Shown here piece by piece: positions 30,052 through 39,609 of a DNA stretch of 64,000 nucleotides. The stretch is from Staphylococcus roterodami. GTDB lineage: Bacteria; Bacillota; Bacilli; Staphylococcales; Staphylococcaceae. The stretch is from positions 1,798,001-1,862,000 of the forward strand of contig CP092781.1 in NCBI GenBank assembly GCA_022493055.1, in the 5' to 3' direction. A model generated the notes under the pieces. That model did not search any database, had not been told where the DNA came from, and saw only the letters and a program-made list of their open reading frames with translations. The translations under genes and the position numbers were made by a program. Each line of letters starts with the position of its first letter. The stretch's first letter is position 1.

Positions 30052-30822
30052 CTACTTATTCATTTCAGCTTTACTCATAAACGCTTTAATATAAGTCAAA
30101 GCTTCAACCATGGCTGGTGGTCTCGGCACATGCCCTTCCGCCATTTGATAAAATGTTTCATGTATGGCACCTTTTAACTCTAGCTGTTCTGCTAAATGAT
30201 ACGCATGTTGAATGCCAACCTGTTTATCTTTACCTCCATGCACAATTAAAATCGGCGGACTATTTTCATCTATATTTGGAATGGCCTGTCGTGCCTCATA
30301 TGCTTCATGATCTTTTTTGGGATGACCAATCATTCTCCGAAGCATGCCTCTTAAATCGACACGTTCTTCATACATTAAATAAATATCTGAGACACCACCC
30401 CAGATTGTATAACTTGTTACTGGTAAGTCTCGAAATGTCAACAATCCTTGTAAACCACCTCGCGAAAAACCAACCATGTGTATAAATGCATGTGGATATT
30501 TACTATGAAGCAACCGCAATAGTTGTGTCACATCATTTAAATCTCCACGATAAAATTCATCTCTACCTTCACTACCATTGTTACCACGATAGTATGGACC
30601 AATTATTAAAGTTTGTTCATCAGCAAATTGCATTAGTCTTCCTGCACGAACTCGACCTACTTGACCTTTGCCACCCCGCAAGTATACTACAATCCTTTTT
30701 ACAGATTGATATGGTGTCATCATAAGTGCCTTTACTTTTAAATCATCTGACAAAAATGTTACTTCTTCAAAATGGTGCGTAAAAGATTCAATTGGCATTC
30801 GTTTGCTTTTGATAAAATCCAA
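30052..30822 (-). CDS. alpha/beta hydrolase, prolyl-oligopeptidase (S9)-like
   Basis: A 256-residue hydrolase with an intact nucleophile elbow GFSRGGLQG, acid/histidine segments VHGGKDKQVGIQHAY and EGHVPRPPA, and the oxyanion stretch YLRGGKGQVG. The fold and motifs are those of S9 peptidases and acyl hydrolases; the substrate is unknown. The frame starts at TTG 30822, inside the end of the NUDIX gene, with GAGGG about ten bases upstream; an ATG at 30798 is an alternative. Translationally coupled to the NUDIX gene. Confidence 0.82.
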   Translation of the reverse strand: MDFIKSKRMPIESFTHHFEEVTFLSDDLKVKALMMTPYQSVKRIVVYLRGGKGQVGRVRAGRLMQFADEQTLIIGPYYRGNNGSEGRDEFYRGDLNDVTQLLRLLHSKYPHAFIHMVGFSRGGLQGLLTFRDLPVTSYTIWGGVSDIYLMYEERVDLRGMLRRMIGHPKKDHEAYEARQAIPNIDENSPPILIVHGGKDKQVGIQHAYHLAEQLELKGAIHETFYQMAEGHVPRPPAMVEALTYIKAFMSKAEMNK

Positions 30823-31282
30823 GTGATTGCACCCTCTCTACACATTTTAAAATGGTACTATCTTGAAGTAAGAAACTTTTCTCTGCTTCTTCTATATCAT
30901 TTATACATTTATACAACACTGGCCCTGCTGTTTCTAAATAATTGTTCTTGCTTACTAATGAGTCAACTTCTATAAAATACACATCTTTAACAAATTGAAG
31001 TTGGTCGTGAGTCTCAATACGATATTGTGCTATGTAATGAATATTTTTAACTTTGGCACCAGTTTCTTCATATAATTCTCGAGTTACTGCTTCAATGCTG
31101 CTTTCCCCGTGTTCCCTTTTGCCACCAGGAAATTCAATTCCTCTAATATTATGCTTTGTAAAAAGTAATTGATTTTCAAACGTTGGAATAGCCAACACGT
31201 GATTGCCATTTGCTACCTCATTATCCGTTTTAAATGTTAAATTAACTTGACGATTGTCCTTATCCCAAAACTTCACACGCAT
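30788..31282 (-). CDS. NUDIX hydrolase, YtkD/MutT-like
   Basis: A 164-residue protein with a complete Nudix box GGKREHGESSIEAVTRELYEETGAK, i.e. GX5EX7REUXEEXGU. YtkD relatives hydrolyse oxidised nucleoside triphosphates or RNA 5' ends; which applies here cannot be read. The ATG at 31282 is chosen with AGGGATG just upstream; the longer frame to 31381 runs into the divergent yidD gene. Overlaps the downstream hydrolase by 35 bases. Confidence 0.87.
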   Translation of the reverse strand: MRVKFWDKDNRQVNLTFKTDNEVANGNHVLAIPTFENQLLFTKHNIRGIEFPGGKREHGESSIEAVTRELYEETGAKVKNIHYIAQYRIETHDQLQFVKDVYFIEVDSLVSKNNYLETAGPVLYKCINDIEEAEKSFLLQDSTILKCVERVQSLGFYQKQTNAN

Positions 31283-31342
31283 CACATCCCTACATTCTAT
31301 GTTAAAATAATAATTAATCAATATTGTTGGAGGCATTAATTC

Positions 31343-31600
31343 ATGAAAAAGATATTTTTGGCAATGATTCACTTTTATCAACGATTCATTTCGCCACTTA
31401 CGCCACCTACTTGTCGTTTTTATCCAACGTGTTCAGAATACACTAGAGAAGCCATTCAATATCATGGCGCTTTCAAAGGCCTTTACTTAGGTATTCGTCG
31501 AATTTTAAAATGTCATCCGCTTCATAAAGGCGGCTTTGACCCTGTTCCTATAAAAAAAGACAAGTCAACAAGTAAACATTCGCATAAACATCACCATTAA
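31343..31600 (+). CDS. yidD: membrane protein insertion efficiency factor YidD
   Basis: An 85-residue protein with the family signature [20 protein letters not shown] (three cysteines) and [14 protein letters not shown]. YidD aids YidC/SecYEG-dependent insertion of membrane proteins, on the inner face of the membrane through an amphipathic N-terminus. The C-terminal histidine-rich tail (SKHSHKHHH) is unusual and could bind metal. The stop overlaps the convergent menC end by 4 bases. Confidence 0.94.
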   Translation: MKKIFLAMIHFYQRFISPLTPPTCRFYPTCSEYTREAIQYHGAFKGLYLGIRRILKCHPLHKGGFDPVPIKKDKSTSKHSHKHHH

Positions 31601-32598
31601 TATGGTTTTAATTGAGTTATATCTACCTTAGGGGGACGAAATTCGAGGCGTTCCTCTTTTAATATGCCTGAATATTCAACTACATCTTGTTCAAAATAAT
31701 AACCTGCTGGCGTTACATCTCCAGGATAGTCACCATTACAAGCAAGCATTGCTGTAAAATAACGGCTCAAGCCATATTCATACATGCCACCAATTACTAC
31801 CTTTACGCCATACTCTTTTAATGTCTTCATAGCAATTTGCACTTTATCAATGCCACCAAGTCGAAATGGCTTTAGTACGATAACATCCACATCATATTGT
31901 TCTATCAAATTAATAATGACTGACAACGATGTCGCTTTTTCATCAAGAGCGATTGGAGGTTTAGTTTCACTCACTACTTCATCAATCATTGAGATATCTT
32001 TAAATGGCTCTTCGATATAAAGTATATTTTCATGTGCTAATAATTGTAACTGTGTCATGTCTTGACGGGTTAATGACTCATTTGCATCAACTACTAATTG
32101 AAACTGAAAGTCTAACTCACGTAACGATTTTATTTGATCTATAATTTGAGACGTCCACTTTAACTTAATTCTGGCAGGTTTTGTTACTTTCAAGGCAGCT
32201 AGTTGTTTGTTAGATAACCCACTTACTGTCGCACCATATGCTACTGAAAATGACGGTAAAGTGTGAAAAATTTGATACAATGCCATAACAACAGTTGCTC
32301 TTGCAGCAGGCGTATCTTCCAAAGGTGCCAATAACTCAAGTGCCACTTCATACGTTTCGAATGATTTATTTTTAATATCTATGAACCATTGCTCAATTAC
32401 TTGTTTCACAGCATCGATTGTTTCACGATTATACCAATCTGTTTGAAAAGCATTACATTCACCAAAATATGAATTGCCTTTATCATCAATTATTTCAATA
32501 AACAAACAATCACGATGAGTTAAAGTGACTTTCGGAGTTACAATTTTGGACTTAAATGGTTCACTATATTTATAAAAATGCAAAGCCGTCAATTTCAC
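31597..32598 (-). CDS. menC: o-succinylbenzoate synthase
   Basis: Enolase-superfamily enzyme that dehydrates SHCHC to o-succinylbenzoate in menaquinone synthesis. The 333 residues show the catalytic KxK motif (RIKLKWT), metal ligands in VVDANES, YIEEPF and ALDEKA, and the second lysine in VLKPFRLGG. The start is GTG with GAGGGTG upstream, 4 bases after the menE stop, so the two are translated together. Confidence 0.95.
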   Translation of the reverse strand: MKLTALHFYKYSEPFKSKIVTPKVTLTHRDCLFIEIIDDKGNSYFGECNAFQTDWYNRETIDAVKQVIEQWFIDIKNKSFETYEVALELLAPLEDTPAARATVVMALYQIFHTLPSFSVAYGATVSGLSNKQLAALKVTKPARIKLKWTSQIIDQIKSLRELDFQFQLVVDANESLTRQDMTQLQLLAHENILYIEEPFKDISMIDEVVSETKPPIALDEKATSLSVIINLIEQYDVDVIVLKPFRLGGIDKVQIAMKTLKEYGVKVVIGGMYEYGLSRYFTAMLACNGDYPGDVTPAGYYFEQDVVEYSGILKEERLEFRPPKVDITQLKPY

Positions 32599-32602
32599 TA
32601 AA

Positions 32603-34081
32603 TCACCCTCTATTCAACTTATTCCTTTGTAATTTACCAGTCGATGTATAAGGTAACGTATCAACCTTTTCAAAGTATTTAGGAACTTTATATTTTGCTA
32701 AATGTTGTGACAAATATGCAATCAATTGCGCTTCAGAAATGTCATTTTCACTTACAAAATATAATTTAGGTACTTGTCCCCAAGTATCATCAGGATGCCC
32801 TACACATACTGCGTCATTGATACCTGGAAATTGCTTCGCTACCGTTTCAATTTGATAAGGATAAATATTTTCACCGCCACTAATGATTAAATCTTTACGT
32901 CGGTCATAAATCATGACATAACCTGCATGATCTATTTCAGCAATGTCACCCGTATTAAAATAACCATTTTCAAACGTATCCGTTAAATCTGTTGGATACA
33001 AATATCCATTCATTACATTGGCACCTTTAATCAATAATTCCCCATGACCTTCTTTATTAGGATTTTTAATTTTTACGTCAACATTGGCACTTGGCATGCC
33101 AACGGTATCAGGACGTTCATACAACATTTGCGGTGTTGCAGTTAAAAATTGTGAACATGTCTCAGTCATACCAAAAGAATTATATATCGGTAAATTATAT
33201 CGTAACGACGTATCTATCATATTAGCAGATAATTTAGCACCACCGAGTAATATTTTTTGTAAATTAAATGGTTCGTGTAAACCTTGTTGCATTAGCCAAT
33301 TTAATGTTTGGGGCACAAGTGAAATGTGTGTTATACGTTCATTTTTTATCATATTTAAAATTAGTTCGGCATTAAATTTATTAACAATACGCACCGTAAA
33401 CCCTTCAATAACAGCTCTTATGAGTACACTGAGACCTGAAATATGATAAATCGGCAATACAGATAGCCAAATTGTGTCATGATCAAATCCCAAACTATCT
33501 TTACAACCGATTGCACTAGCATAATGATTACGAAACGTTTGCGGCACCGCTTTTTGAGGACCAGTTGTCCCTGACGTAAACATAATGGATGCAATGTCAT
33601 CTAGATTAAATGACGTGTTTAATATGTTAGAGGTTGAATCACGTTGCCCCGAAGTTTCGTTCGATGTATCATATTGAACGTCCATTGTGTTGTTCAGCAA
33701 ACCGTTAATTGAAATATCCGTACCATCACATTCAATATCATCCAACGATACAATATGAAAGCCTTCCAAATTCAGTGGCAAAGTACAAAAAATCAATTTC
33801 ACATCAATTGACCTCATTTGCTTCACCATTTCATTTGGCGTCAATCTTGTATTAATCATTGCAATTTCAATATTAGCCAACCAACATGCATGAATTAAAA
33901 CGACAGATTCAATTGAATTATCTATGTATAGTCCAACACGCGATTGTTGATAACTTTTGAGTTTCATAGCCAAACGATACGCCTTAAGATATAAATCTCG
34001 ATAGGTGTAGGAAACTTGACCATCTGTAATCGCAATGTGTTGGCCATTTTGTTGTGCTTGTTTATATAACCAAAAATCCAT
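32603..34081 (-). CDS. menE: o-succinylbenzoate-CoA ligase
   Basis: Adenylate-forming enzyme that activates o-succinylbenzoate for ring closure in menaquinone synthesis. The 492 residues carry the AMP-binding loop [15 protein letters not shown], the A5 motif NSFGMTET, the A7 motif [11 protein letters not shown] and the C-terminal lysine motif [12 protein letters not shown]. First gene of menE-menC; GGGGGA upstream of the ATG. Confidence 0.96.
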   Translation of the reverse strand: MDFWLYKQAQQNGQHIAITDGQVSYTYRDLYLKAYRLAMKLKSYQQSRVGLYIDNSIESVVLIHACWLANIEIAMINTRLTPNEMVKQMRSIDVKLIFCTLPLNLEGFHIVSLDDIECDGTDISINGLLNNTMDVQYDTSNETSGQRDSTSNILNTSFNLDDIASIMFTSGTTGPQKAVPQTFRNHYASAIGCKDSLGFDHDTIWLSVLPIYHISGLSVLIRAVIEGFTVRIVNKFNAELILNMIKNERITHISLVPQTLNWLMQQGLHEPFNLQKILLGGAKLSANMIDTSLRYNLPIYNSFGMTETCSQFLTATPQMLYERPDTVGMPSANVDVKIKNPNKEGHGELLIKGANVMNGYLYPTDLTDTFENGYFNTGDIAEIDHAGYVMIYDRRKDLIISGGENIYPYQIETVAKQFPGINDAVCVGHPDDTWGQVPKLYFVSENDISEAQLIAYLSQHLAKYKVPKYFEKVDTLPYTSTGKLQRNKLNRG

Positions 34082-34242
34082 ACTCTATTCCCCCATATTC
34101 ATCTACATTATAATTATAACGATTTTATGACATTCTAGCAGGCGTTATGTTTAAAAATATAAAAAGCAGACAAATTGATTCATTGATATGATTGTTTTAA
34201 TGCTCAATACATATCGTTAAATCATTCGTCTACTTATATCAT

Positions 34243-34722
34243 TTATGATTTTTTAATTTTTAATGTAATTCTATCATTTTGATGTGGTGATTTAGCAATT
34301 GAGGCCAAATCATCTACATCATTAATAGATTTCTGATCAATGTTCTGTAACGCACTTAAATGAAATACTTCATCATCTAAATTTTCAATCAAGTATACAT
34401 AATATGTGTTCTTTTCTTTTTTATATTTCTGCGTTTCCCAAAATTCCGGCTTACAATTCAGTACATCATTTGGAATATATTCAATGAATAAATAACGTTT
34501 ACTACCTACTTTATTAATAAAATACTTTGCAGTCCCCTTTTCCAAACCTTTAACTTGTGCATAATCTAACGAAAAATAAATACTACCGATATTCTTATTG
34601 TGTTGTTGTATATCAAAATGTTGACCTTCTATTTTATTACTCGTGCCACAACTACTTAAAATAATTACAACATTTATTATTAAACAAACTTTCATCCACT
34701 TATGTTTTAAAAATTTTCTCAA
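34243..34722 (-). CDS. lipoprotein of unknown function
   Basis: About 159 residues. A basic N-terminus (RKFLKHKWMK), a hydrophobic stretch and the lipobox ILSSC give a signal-peptidase-II site with the cysteine near residue 25. The mature part has no family I recognise. The start is the TTG at 34722 with AGAGGTG upstream; the longer frame to 34752 overlaps that site. Monocistronic. Confidence 0.75.
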   Translation of the reverse strand: MRKFLKHKWMKVCLIINVVIILSSCGTSNKIEGQHFDIQQHNKNIGSIYFSLDYAQVKGLEKGTAKYFINKVGSKRYLFIEYIPNDVLNCKPEFWETQKYKKEKNTYYVYLIENLDDEVFHLSALQNIDQKSINDVDDLASIAKSPHQNDRITLKIKKS

Positions 34723-34935
34723 AACCAACACCTCTAAAATTAAATACAACATATTATACCAAAATTATTTTATGTTTTTATTAATCAAATTTGTCATGTG
34801 TATGTCAATTTGCACTAGGGTACAATTTTAGAATTTTAAAATTAGCATTTTCACAATCCAAAAATAATTTTAAAGTTTTGAAAAAAATTAAAGTATTCTC
34901 ACCACTAATTTGTTAAAATATGATTATGTGATTTA

Positions 34936-34952
34936 GTGTAAGCGTTTTACAC
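34936..34952. promoter_or_regulatory. cre-like inverted repeat before the Excalibur gene
   Basis: GTGTAA-GCGTT-TTACAC, six-base arms around five bases. It resembles a cre box with one extra central T and lies 81 bases before the TTG start. Confidence 0.4.
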
Positions 34953-35032
34953 ATAAGCAACTCCCTCTAATTAGCATCAAGGTTTTACAGCAATTCATGA
35001 AATTAACATACAAATATAGAGGAGATTAACTA

Positions 35033-35629
35033 TTGAATACTGAAAACAACAAGGATCAAAACCAAACTGATAAAAGTTCTGAAAGACGTGGCATGTTAAA
35101 AGGATGTGGTGGATGTCTTATTTCTTTAATTTTATTAATTATCTTAATATCATCATGTTCAATGCTTATAGGTAACAATGACGATTCGTCATCTAATAAA
35201 TCGTCAAAAACAGAAACGAGTAGTAAAGACAAAAATAAAAAAGAAGATAAGTCAAAATCTGATAAAAATACTGACAAAGATAAACAAGAAACAGATGCAA
35301 CAGTTACAAATGAAAATTCAGAGTCGAGACAACATGACAATACACAATCTACACCTCAAGTTAAATCATCAAATGAAGAAACTAATACAAATAATATTGA
35401 TGACAACCCACAAAAGAACCTTAAAGATAATGATAAGTCAAAACAAAATCAACAACCTTCACAGCCAAAGACTTCACCTGAACCAGAATCGAATACACAG
35501 CAGTCATTTTCAAATTGTACGGAACTAAGAAAAGTTTATCCTAATGGTGTAAATGCAGGTCATCCAGCCTATCGACCTCATCTTGATAGAGATAAGGATA
35601 ATCGTGCATGTGAACCAGGTAAAGGTTAA
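35033..35629 (+). CDS. membrane protein with C-terminal Excalibur domain
   Basis: A 198-residue protein: a short cytoplasmic N-terminus, a GCGG motif leading into one transmembrane helix (25-47), a long low-complexity Lys/Asp/Ser/Gln linker (50-155), then an Excalibur calcium-binding domain with NCTELRKVYPNGV and the DRDKDNRACE loop. The linker probably spans the cell wall. The start is a TTG with GAGGAG upstream. The next gene shares the same GCGG-helix arrangement. The function of Excalibur proteins is not established. Confidence 0.8.
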   Translation: MNTENNKDQNQTDKSSERRGMLKGCGGCLISLILLIILISSCSMLIGNNDDSSSNKSSKTETSSKDKNKKEDKSKSDKNTDKDKQETDATVTNENSESRQHDNTQSTPQVKSSNEETNTNNIDDNPQKNLKDNDKSKQNQQPSQPKTSPEPESNTQQSFSNCTELRKVYPNGVNAGHPAYRPHLDRDKDNRACEPGKG

Positions 35630-35713
35630 GCAACAAGCGATAAAAATTTATTCAAATTGTATTTAGCTTGATACACAAATCACATAGTTTATAATGAGGG
35701 AGATTTTTTAGGC

Positions 35714-36709
35714 ATGAGCAATCAATTTAAAAGCGAAGAAGAGCGAAGACAATGGGAACAATTCCAAGCTTTCCAAAATCAACAAAACCAACAGCACCAG
35801 CAATACGGGCAAAAGAAATCTAAAAAAGGATGGTTCTGGGGTTGTGGTGGTTGTCTAGTATTATTTATTTTAATAATTATTGGTATTTCTGCATGCACAG
35901 CCGGTATCACTGGTAACCTGGGTGGAAATAATTCTAAGGAAACGAACAAAACCCATAAAATTGGAGAGACTGTAAAAAATGGTGATCTTGAAGTCACAGT
36001 TAATTCCGTTGAAACTATGAAATCAGTTGGTCCATCTATCGCACCAACAAATGCTAAAGGTACATTTGTCGTTGCTGATGTTACAATTAAAAATAAAGGT
36101 AAAGAAGCATTAACAATTGATAGTTCAATGTTTAAACTGAAATCTGGTGATAAAACATTTGAAGCAGATAATACAGGCTCAATGTCTGCTAATCAAAATG
36201 ACAACGGTAGTATAGAAAATTCATTTTTCTTACAACGTATAAATCCAGATAGCACTGCTCAAGGTAAAATTGTTTTCGATGTGTCAGAAAGCATAGCCAA
36301 TGCAAAAGATAAAAAATTAGAAGTTATTTCTAGTTTATTTAGCGTTAAGAAGATTACATTTGATTTATCCGATGCTAAAAAAACATCAAAAAGTAAAAAA
36401 GAAAACAACGATGCGGACGTTGCTACAGCAAGTTCAAATAGCGATAATGTAAGTTATGAAGCTTCGGCTACTACACCTGCTACATCTTCTAGTGCGAATA
36501 ACGATTCTGAAGAAAATGAACAGTCTAGTAAAGATGAGGATAAACAGGATGAATCTCAGAGTGATAAATCTAGTGTAGAAAAAAGTGAATCTAAAGCGGA
36601 AACTGCTACTGCAGAATCAGCACCTCAAAGCAAACCTGCTACAAGTGAAGCACCACCTAGTCAAAATAATCACAACGAAAATAACATGTATGATGCTTCA
36701 ACAGAATAA
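35714..36709 (+). CDS. membrane-anchored DUF4352-type protein
   Basis: A 331-residue protein: Gln-rich cytoplasmic N-terminus (QNQQNQQHQQYGQ), WGCGGCLVLF leading into one transmembrane helix (45-65), then a beta-sandwich domain at about 80-225 (GETVKNGDLEVTVNSVE, GTFVVADVTIKNKGKEALTI) of the DUF4352 telokin-like family. A Ser/Glu/Ala-rich tail of about 100 residues follows. GAGGGAG precedes the ATG. Likely a cell-envelope protein; ligand unknown. Confidence 0.8.
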   Translation: MSNQFKSEEERRQWEQFQAFQNQQNQQHQQYGQKKSKKGWFWGCGGCLVLFILIIIGISACTAGITGNLGGNNSKETNKTHKIGETVKNGDLEVTVNSVETMKSVGPSIAPTNAKGTFVVADVTIKNKGKEALTIDSSMFKLKSGDKTFEADNTGSMSANQNDNGSIENSFFLQRINPDSTAQGKIVFDVSESIANAKDKKLEVISSLFSVKKITFDLSDAKKTSKSKKENNDADVATASSNSDNVSYEASATTPATSSSANNDSEENEQSSKDEDKQDESQSDKSSVEKSESKAETATAESAPQSKPATSEAPPSQNNHNENNMYDASTE

Positions 36710-36715
36710 ATTTTC

Positions 36716-36738
36716 AGGGTAGCTCAGCTACCCTTCTT
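36716..36738 (+). terminator. terminator after the DUF4352 gene
   Basis: AGGGTAGCT pairs with AGCTACCCT around CA, followed by TCTTTT. Confidence 0.8.
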
Positions 36739-36783
36739 TTACGGTAAAAATAAATATACATAGCAATATAAGGAGATTAAAAA

Positions 36784-37410
36784 ATGAAATTCAAAGCTAT
36801 CGTTGCAATCACATTATCATTTTCACTATTAACCGCCTGCGGTGCTAATCAACATAAAGAAAATAATAGTAAATCAAATGACACTACTAAAAAGACGCAA
36901 CAAACTGACAACACTACTCAGTCAAATACAGACAAGCAAATTTCACCACAAGAAGCCGAAGATATCGTTCGAAACAATTATAAAGCTAGAGGCGTTAATG
37001 AATATCAAACATTAAATTATAAAACAAATCTTGAACGAAGCAATGAACATGAATATTATGTTGAACATCTTGTCCGAGATGCCGTTGGTACACCTTTAAA
37101 ACGTTGCGCTATCGTAAACCGACATAACGGCACAATTATTAATATTTTTGATGATATGTCAGAAAAAGATAAAGAAGAATTTGAAGCATTTAAAAAGAGA
37201 AGCCCTAAATACAATCCAGGTATGAACAATCATGATGAAACAGATGGTGAGTCAGAAGACATTCAACATCATGACATTGATAATAACAAAGCAATTCAAA
37301 ATGACATACCAGATCAAAAAGTCGACGATAAAAATGATAAAAATGCTGTTAATAAAGAAGAAAAACATGATGATGGGGCAAATAATTCTGAAGAAACTAA
37401 AGTTAAATAA
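36784..37410 (+). CDS. lipoprotein with acidic hydrophilic tail
   Basis: A 208-residue protein with lipobox LLTAC (Cys19) at the end of a clear signal peptide. A small domain (about 55-140; ISPQEAEDIVRNNYKARGV, RDAVGTPLKRCAIVNRHNGTIINIFDD) is flanked by low-complexity Asn/Lys/Asp stretches. The domain looks like a PepSY-type module, but I am not certain. AAGGAG precedes the ATG. Confidence 0.75.
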   Translation: MKFKAIVAITLSFSLLTACGANQHKENNSKSNDTTKKTQQTDNTTQSNTDKQISPQEAEDIVRNNYKARGVNEYQTLNYKTNLERSNEHEYYVEHLVRDAVGTPLKRCAIVNRHNGTIINIFDDMSEKDKEEFEAFKKRSPKYNPGMNNHDETDGESEDIQHHDIDNNKAIQNDIPDQKVDDKNDKNAVNKEEKHDDGANNSEETKVK

Positions 37411-37450
37411 TGGCATACTTTGATTAATCGTAATTTTTAGGAGAAACGCT

Positions 37451-37792
37451 ATGATAACATTTGAGAATATACAACAACTTGAGAAATACACCTTAATGAC
37501 TATGCATGGTCTTTTTAATCAACTTAAACTCGGCATTATTTCAATCGAAAACGCAGAGCATACGCTTTTTACACCTTATATGTTGGAAACGCTCTCTTCC
37601 CTAGGCGTGAAAGACAGCATTGTCGATTTAATTCATAAAGGGACTGAATTAGAAGATTTTGCGGCATTTAATTTATCAATTGAAGATACAGTTACAGTCT
37701 GTTTACAAAGAACTGAAGAACTATTAAATCATTACAAAAATGTGGAATTCAATGACAAAATATTAATCAATTGGCGTATTATACAAGAGTAA
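37451..37792 (+). CDS. small cytoplasmic protein, DUF3969-like
   Basis: A 113-residue mostly helical protein (FNQLKLGIISIENAEHTLFT, HKGTELEDFAAFNLSIEDT). The length and the GIISIENAE segment recall the DUF3969 family of staphylococci; the function is unknown. AGGAG lies before the ATG. It follows the lipoprotein gene by 40 bases. Confidence 0.65.
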   Translation: MITFENIQQLEKYTLMTMHGLFNQLKLGIISIENAEHTLFTPYMLETLSSLGVKDSIVDLIHKGTELEDFAAFNLSIEDTVTVCLQRTEELLNHYKNVEFNDKILINWRIIQE

Positions 37793-37892
37793 TAGACATA
37801 TAAAAGTCGAATGTAACTACGTGAGTATTGATTTTATTCTTTGTAAATTAGAAGCATTTCATATCATAAAGTTTGAAAAGAGGAATATTGAA

Positions 37893-38465
37893 GTGGAGAA
37901 AAATGAATATATAGCTAAATATAATGAATATAGTCAATTATTAGACGCTACATACTCGCAAGCTGTAGCATACCTTTTAAATAAATATGGGGTTGTAACC
38001 GATGATTATTATAAGGAAAAATCATACACGCGATTTTTAAATGGAGAAATCAAAAGTATTTCAAAAGGAAAATACTCTAAAGCTAGTGAAGGATTATATT
38101 GTCATCACATAAACGAGGATAAATTCCAAAACTTATCTGACCTAAGATTCATTTCCAAATTTAAGTACTCATACGACGTTCAAAAGAAAGAAAACTTAGT
38201 GTACTGTGATCTAATCGAGCATTTAATTTTACATGCAATTATTACAAAAGAATCTGATGGTCAATTTGGCGCGGCTGGATTATGTCAAATGATCAAACCA
38301 ACAGTCATTGAATGGTACATTGACGAATATGATCCAAAACCAGCATGGATGCAAGCCACTAAAGCACGTGCCTATTTGCCTAGAATATTAGTAGAGAAAT
38401 TACTCATTAAAATTGACGATATGTTAGAAGGAATAGAAATATATGATTTCCTTGAGTCGCGATAA
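37893..38465 (+). CDS. hypothetical protein, unknown
   Basis: A 190-residue soluble protein. I choose the GTG at 37893 (VEKNEYIAKYNEY) with AAAGAGGA seven bases upstream; the open frame reaches back to 37821 without a site. A central HHIN and a later DLIEHLILHAIITKESDGQFGAAGLCQM segment are distinctive, but I do not recognise the family; the HH and EH pairs might bind metal. Last clear core gene before the island. Confidence 0.65.
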   Translation: MEKNEYIAKYNEYSQLLDATYSQAVAYLLNKYGVVTDDYYKEKSYTRFLNGEIKSISKGKYSKASEGLYCHHINEDKFQNLSDLRFISKFKYSYDVQKKENLVYCDLIEHLILHAIITKESDGQFGAAGLCQMIKPTVIEWYIDEYDPKPAWMQATKARAYLPRILVEKLLIKIDDMLEGIEIYDFLESR

Positions 38466-38769
38466 ATGATTAATGTAGATTTATTTTTTGCTGTTAGGAT
38501 TTTGTTATAGATGTTTAAACCCATAATTAAATATATTTTATAAAAATAGACCACGCATACCAATCTATAAACGGACAATGTTTATAAATGAGTTTGCATA
38601 GTCTTGAACTGTATTCCCTTAATTAGAACTAACATTTAATTTTGAATCATTATATGTATCAATCACCTATTATTTTTTTAATAGATAATGTATTTTAAGC
38701 CTTTGTTAAATCATTTAATATAATTCCTTTTTGTTGTATCTATTTTGAATTTTTGTAACTATAGATTTA
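38466..38769. other. intergenic junction between core and island
   Basis: About 300 AT-rich bases with no gene, hairpin or repeat that I can support. The left end of vSa-beta probably lies here or within the IS3 remnant that follows. Confidence 0.4.
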
Positions 38770-39290
38770 AGTACTTTTCCTTTTCAACCTTTTATTCATT
38801 TTCAAGTAATAGCAGTCTAGAATTAAACGGAGGTTTTTTAATTGGCTACAGGTAGAATTAAAAATATTTATGACGGCACGTTCTACGTTTGAATCATCTT
38901 TAGTGATTTTATTATCTTTTCTTTTTATAGAATCATAATAGGTAATTCTTAGTATTTTTAGGACTTTACACATTGCTGGTACTGAATATTGATGTGCATT
39001 CTTTTGAATGACTTCTATTTTTGCCCCATAATCAGCGCTGCTTGCTTTAAAATATCGTTCTCCATTTTTAAATGTTGAACTTCTTTGCGTAATTTAATCA
39101 GCTCTTTTTCTTCATCTGTTAAGTTATCTTGATGATTGAATGAACCTGATTTTTGATGTTGCTTTATCCATTTTCCTAACGTCATAGGTTTTAAATCATA
39201 CTACCGTATAATTTCATTCCTAGGCTTACCATTTTCATATAATCTAACCATTTGCAACTTAAACTCTGAACTAAATGTTCTTCTTTCTTA
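38770..39290 (-). pseudogene. IS3-family transposase remnant (OrfA and start of OrfB)
   Basis: Translation gives the helix-turn-helix OrfA (FKLQMVRLYENGKPRNEII, stop, YDLKPMTLGKWIKQHQKSGSF, then LRKEVQHLKMENDILKQA). Next comes the OrfB start (EVIQKNAHQYSVPAMCKVLK, ITYYDSI), which ends before the catalytic DDE region. It has at least one in-frame stop in OrfA. No terminal repeats are evident. Confidence 0.85.
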
Positions 39291-39385
39291 AATTAACAAA
39301 ATCTACTCTCATAGAATTTGTCCAATTAGATGATATAATAGTAGAGTCGCCTAACTCTCAGGCGTCAATTTAGACGCAGAGAGGA

Positions 39386-39413
39386 GGTGTATAAGGTGAT
39401 GCTTATTTTCGTT
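39386..39413 (+). repeat. direct repeat A of the SprA1 locus
   Basis: GGTGTATAAGGTGATGCTTA followed by TTTTCGTT. It recurs with few changes at 39549-39576, downstream of the terminator. The downstream copy is transcribed into the antisense RNA, so the two RNAs can pair at the toxin start. Confidence 0.85.
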
Positions 39414-39491
39414 CACATCATAGCACCAGTCATCAGTGGCTGTGCCATTGCGTTTTTTTCTTATTGGCTAAGTAGACGCAATACAAAATAG
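39399..39491 (+). CDS. pepA1: PepA1 membrane-damaging toxin peptide
   Basis: A 30-residue peptide beginning MLIFVHIIAPVISGCAIAFF and ending LSRRNTK: one transmembrane helix with a cationic tail, identical as far as I remember to PepA1 of S. aureus. It inserts in membranes and is toxic to the producer and host cells. The ribosome site GGAGGTG is shielded by the leader fold and by SprA1AS pairing. Confidence 0.92.
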   Translation: MLIFVHIIAPVISGCAIAFFSYWLSRRNTK

Positions 39492-39516
39492 GTGACATAT
39501 AGCCGCACCAATAAAA

Positions 39517-39586
39517 ATCCCCTCACTACCGCAAATAGTGAGGGGATTGGTGTATAAGTAAATACTTATTTTCGTTATCTCAATTA
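39517..39586 (-). ncRNA. sprA1as: SprA1AS antitoxin RNA
   Basis: On the minus strand TATAAT (complement 39593-39598) with TTGCAT as -35 (39614-39619) would start an RNA near 39586. It runs through the repeat copy at 39549-39576 into the shared terminator, about 60-70 bases. Known to block PepA1 translation in trans through its non-overlapping domain. Confidence 0.78.
39549..39576 (+). repeat. direct repeat B of the SprA1 locus
   Basis: GGTGTATAAGTAAATACTTA followed by TTTTCGTT, the partner of the repeat at 39386-39413. Confidence 0.85.
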
Positions 39587-39609
39587 TACTGCTAATTTTT
39601 CTTTTTGTA

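Larger units (their letters stand above)
39346..39548 (+). ncRNA. sprA1: SprA1 toxin mRNA (type I toxin-antitoxin)
   Basis: Transcript from a TATAAT -10 at 39334-39339 to the terminator stem AATCCCCTCACTA / TAGTGAGGGGATT (39517-39548). The 5' leader folds into stems (GCGTC/GACGC) just before GGAGG. The arrangement, with paired direct repeats and a convergent antisense RNA sharing the terminator, is that of the Fst/Ldr/SprA1 family. Confidence 0.85.

Noticed and set aside
30486..30975. Plus-strand frames opposite the hydrolase and NUDIX genes
   Set aside because: They mirror conserved codons of clear minus-strand enzymes and lack ribosome sites.
35178..35528. Plus-strand frame of 116 residues inside the Excalibur gene
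   Set aside because: Frame-shifted reading of the low-complexity linker; composition artefact.
37821..37892. N-terminal extension of the hypothetical gene at 37893
   Set aside because: No ribosome site at 37821; the GTG at 37893 has AAAGAGGA at good spacing.
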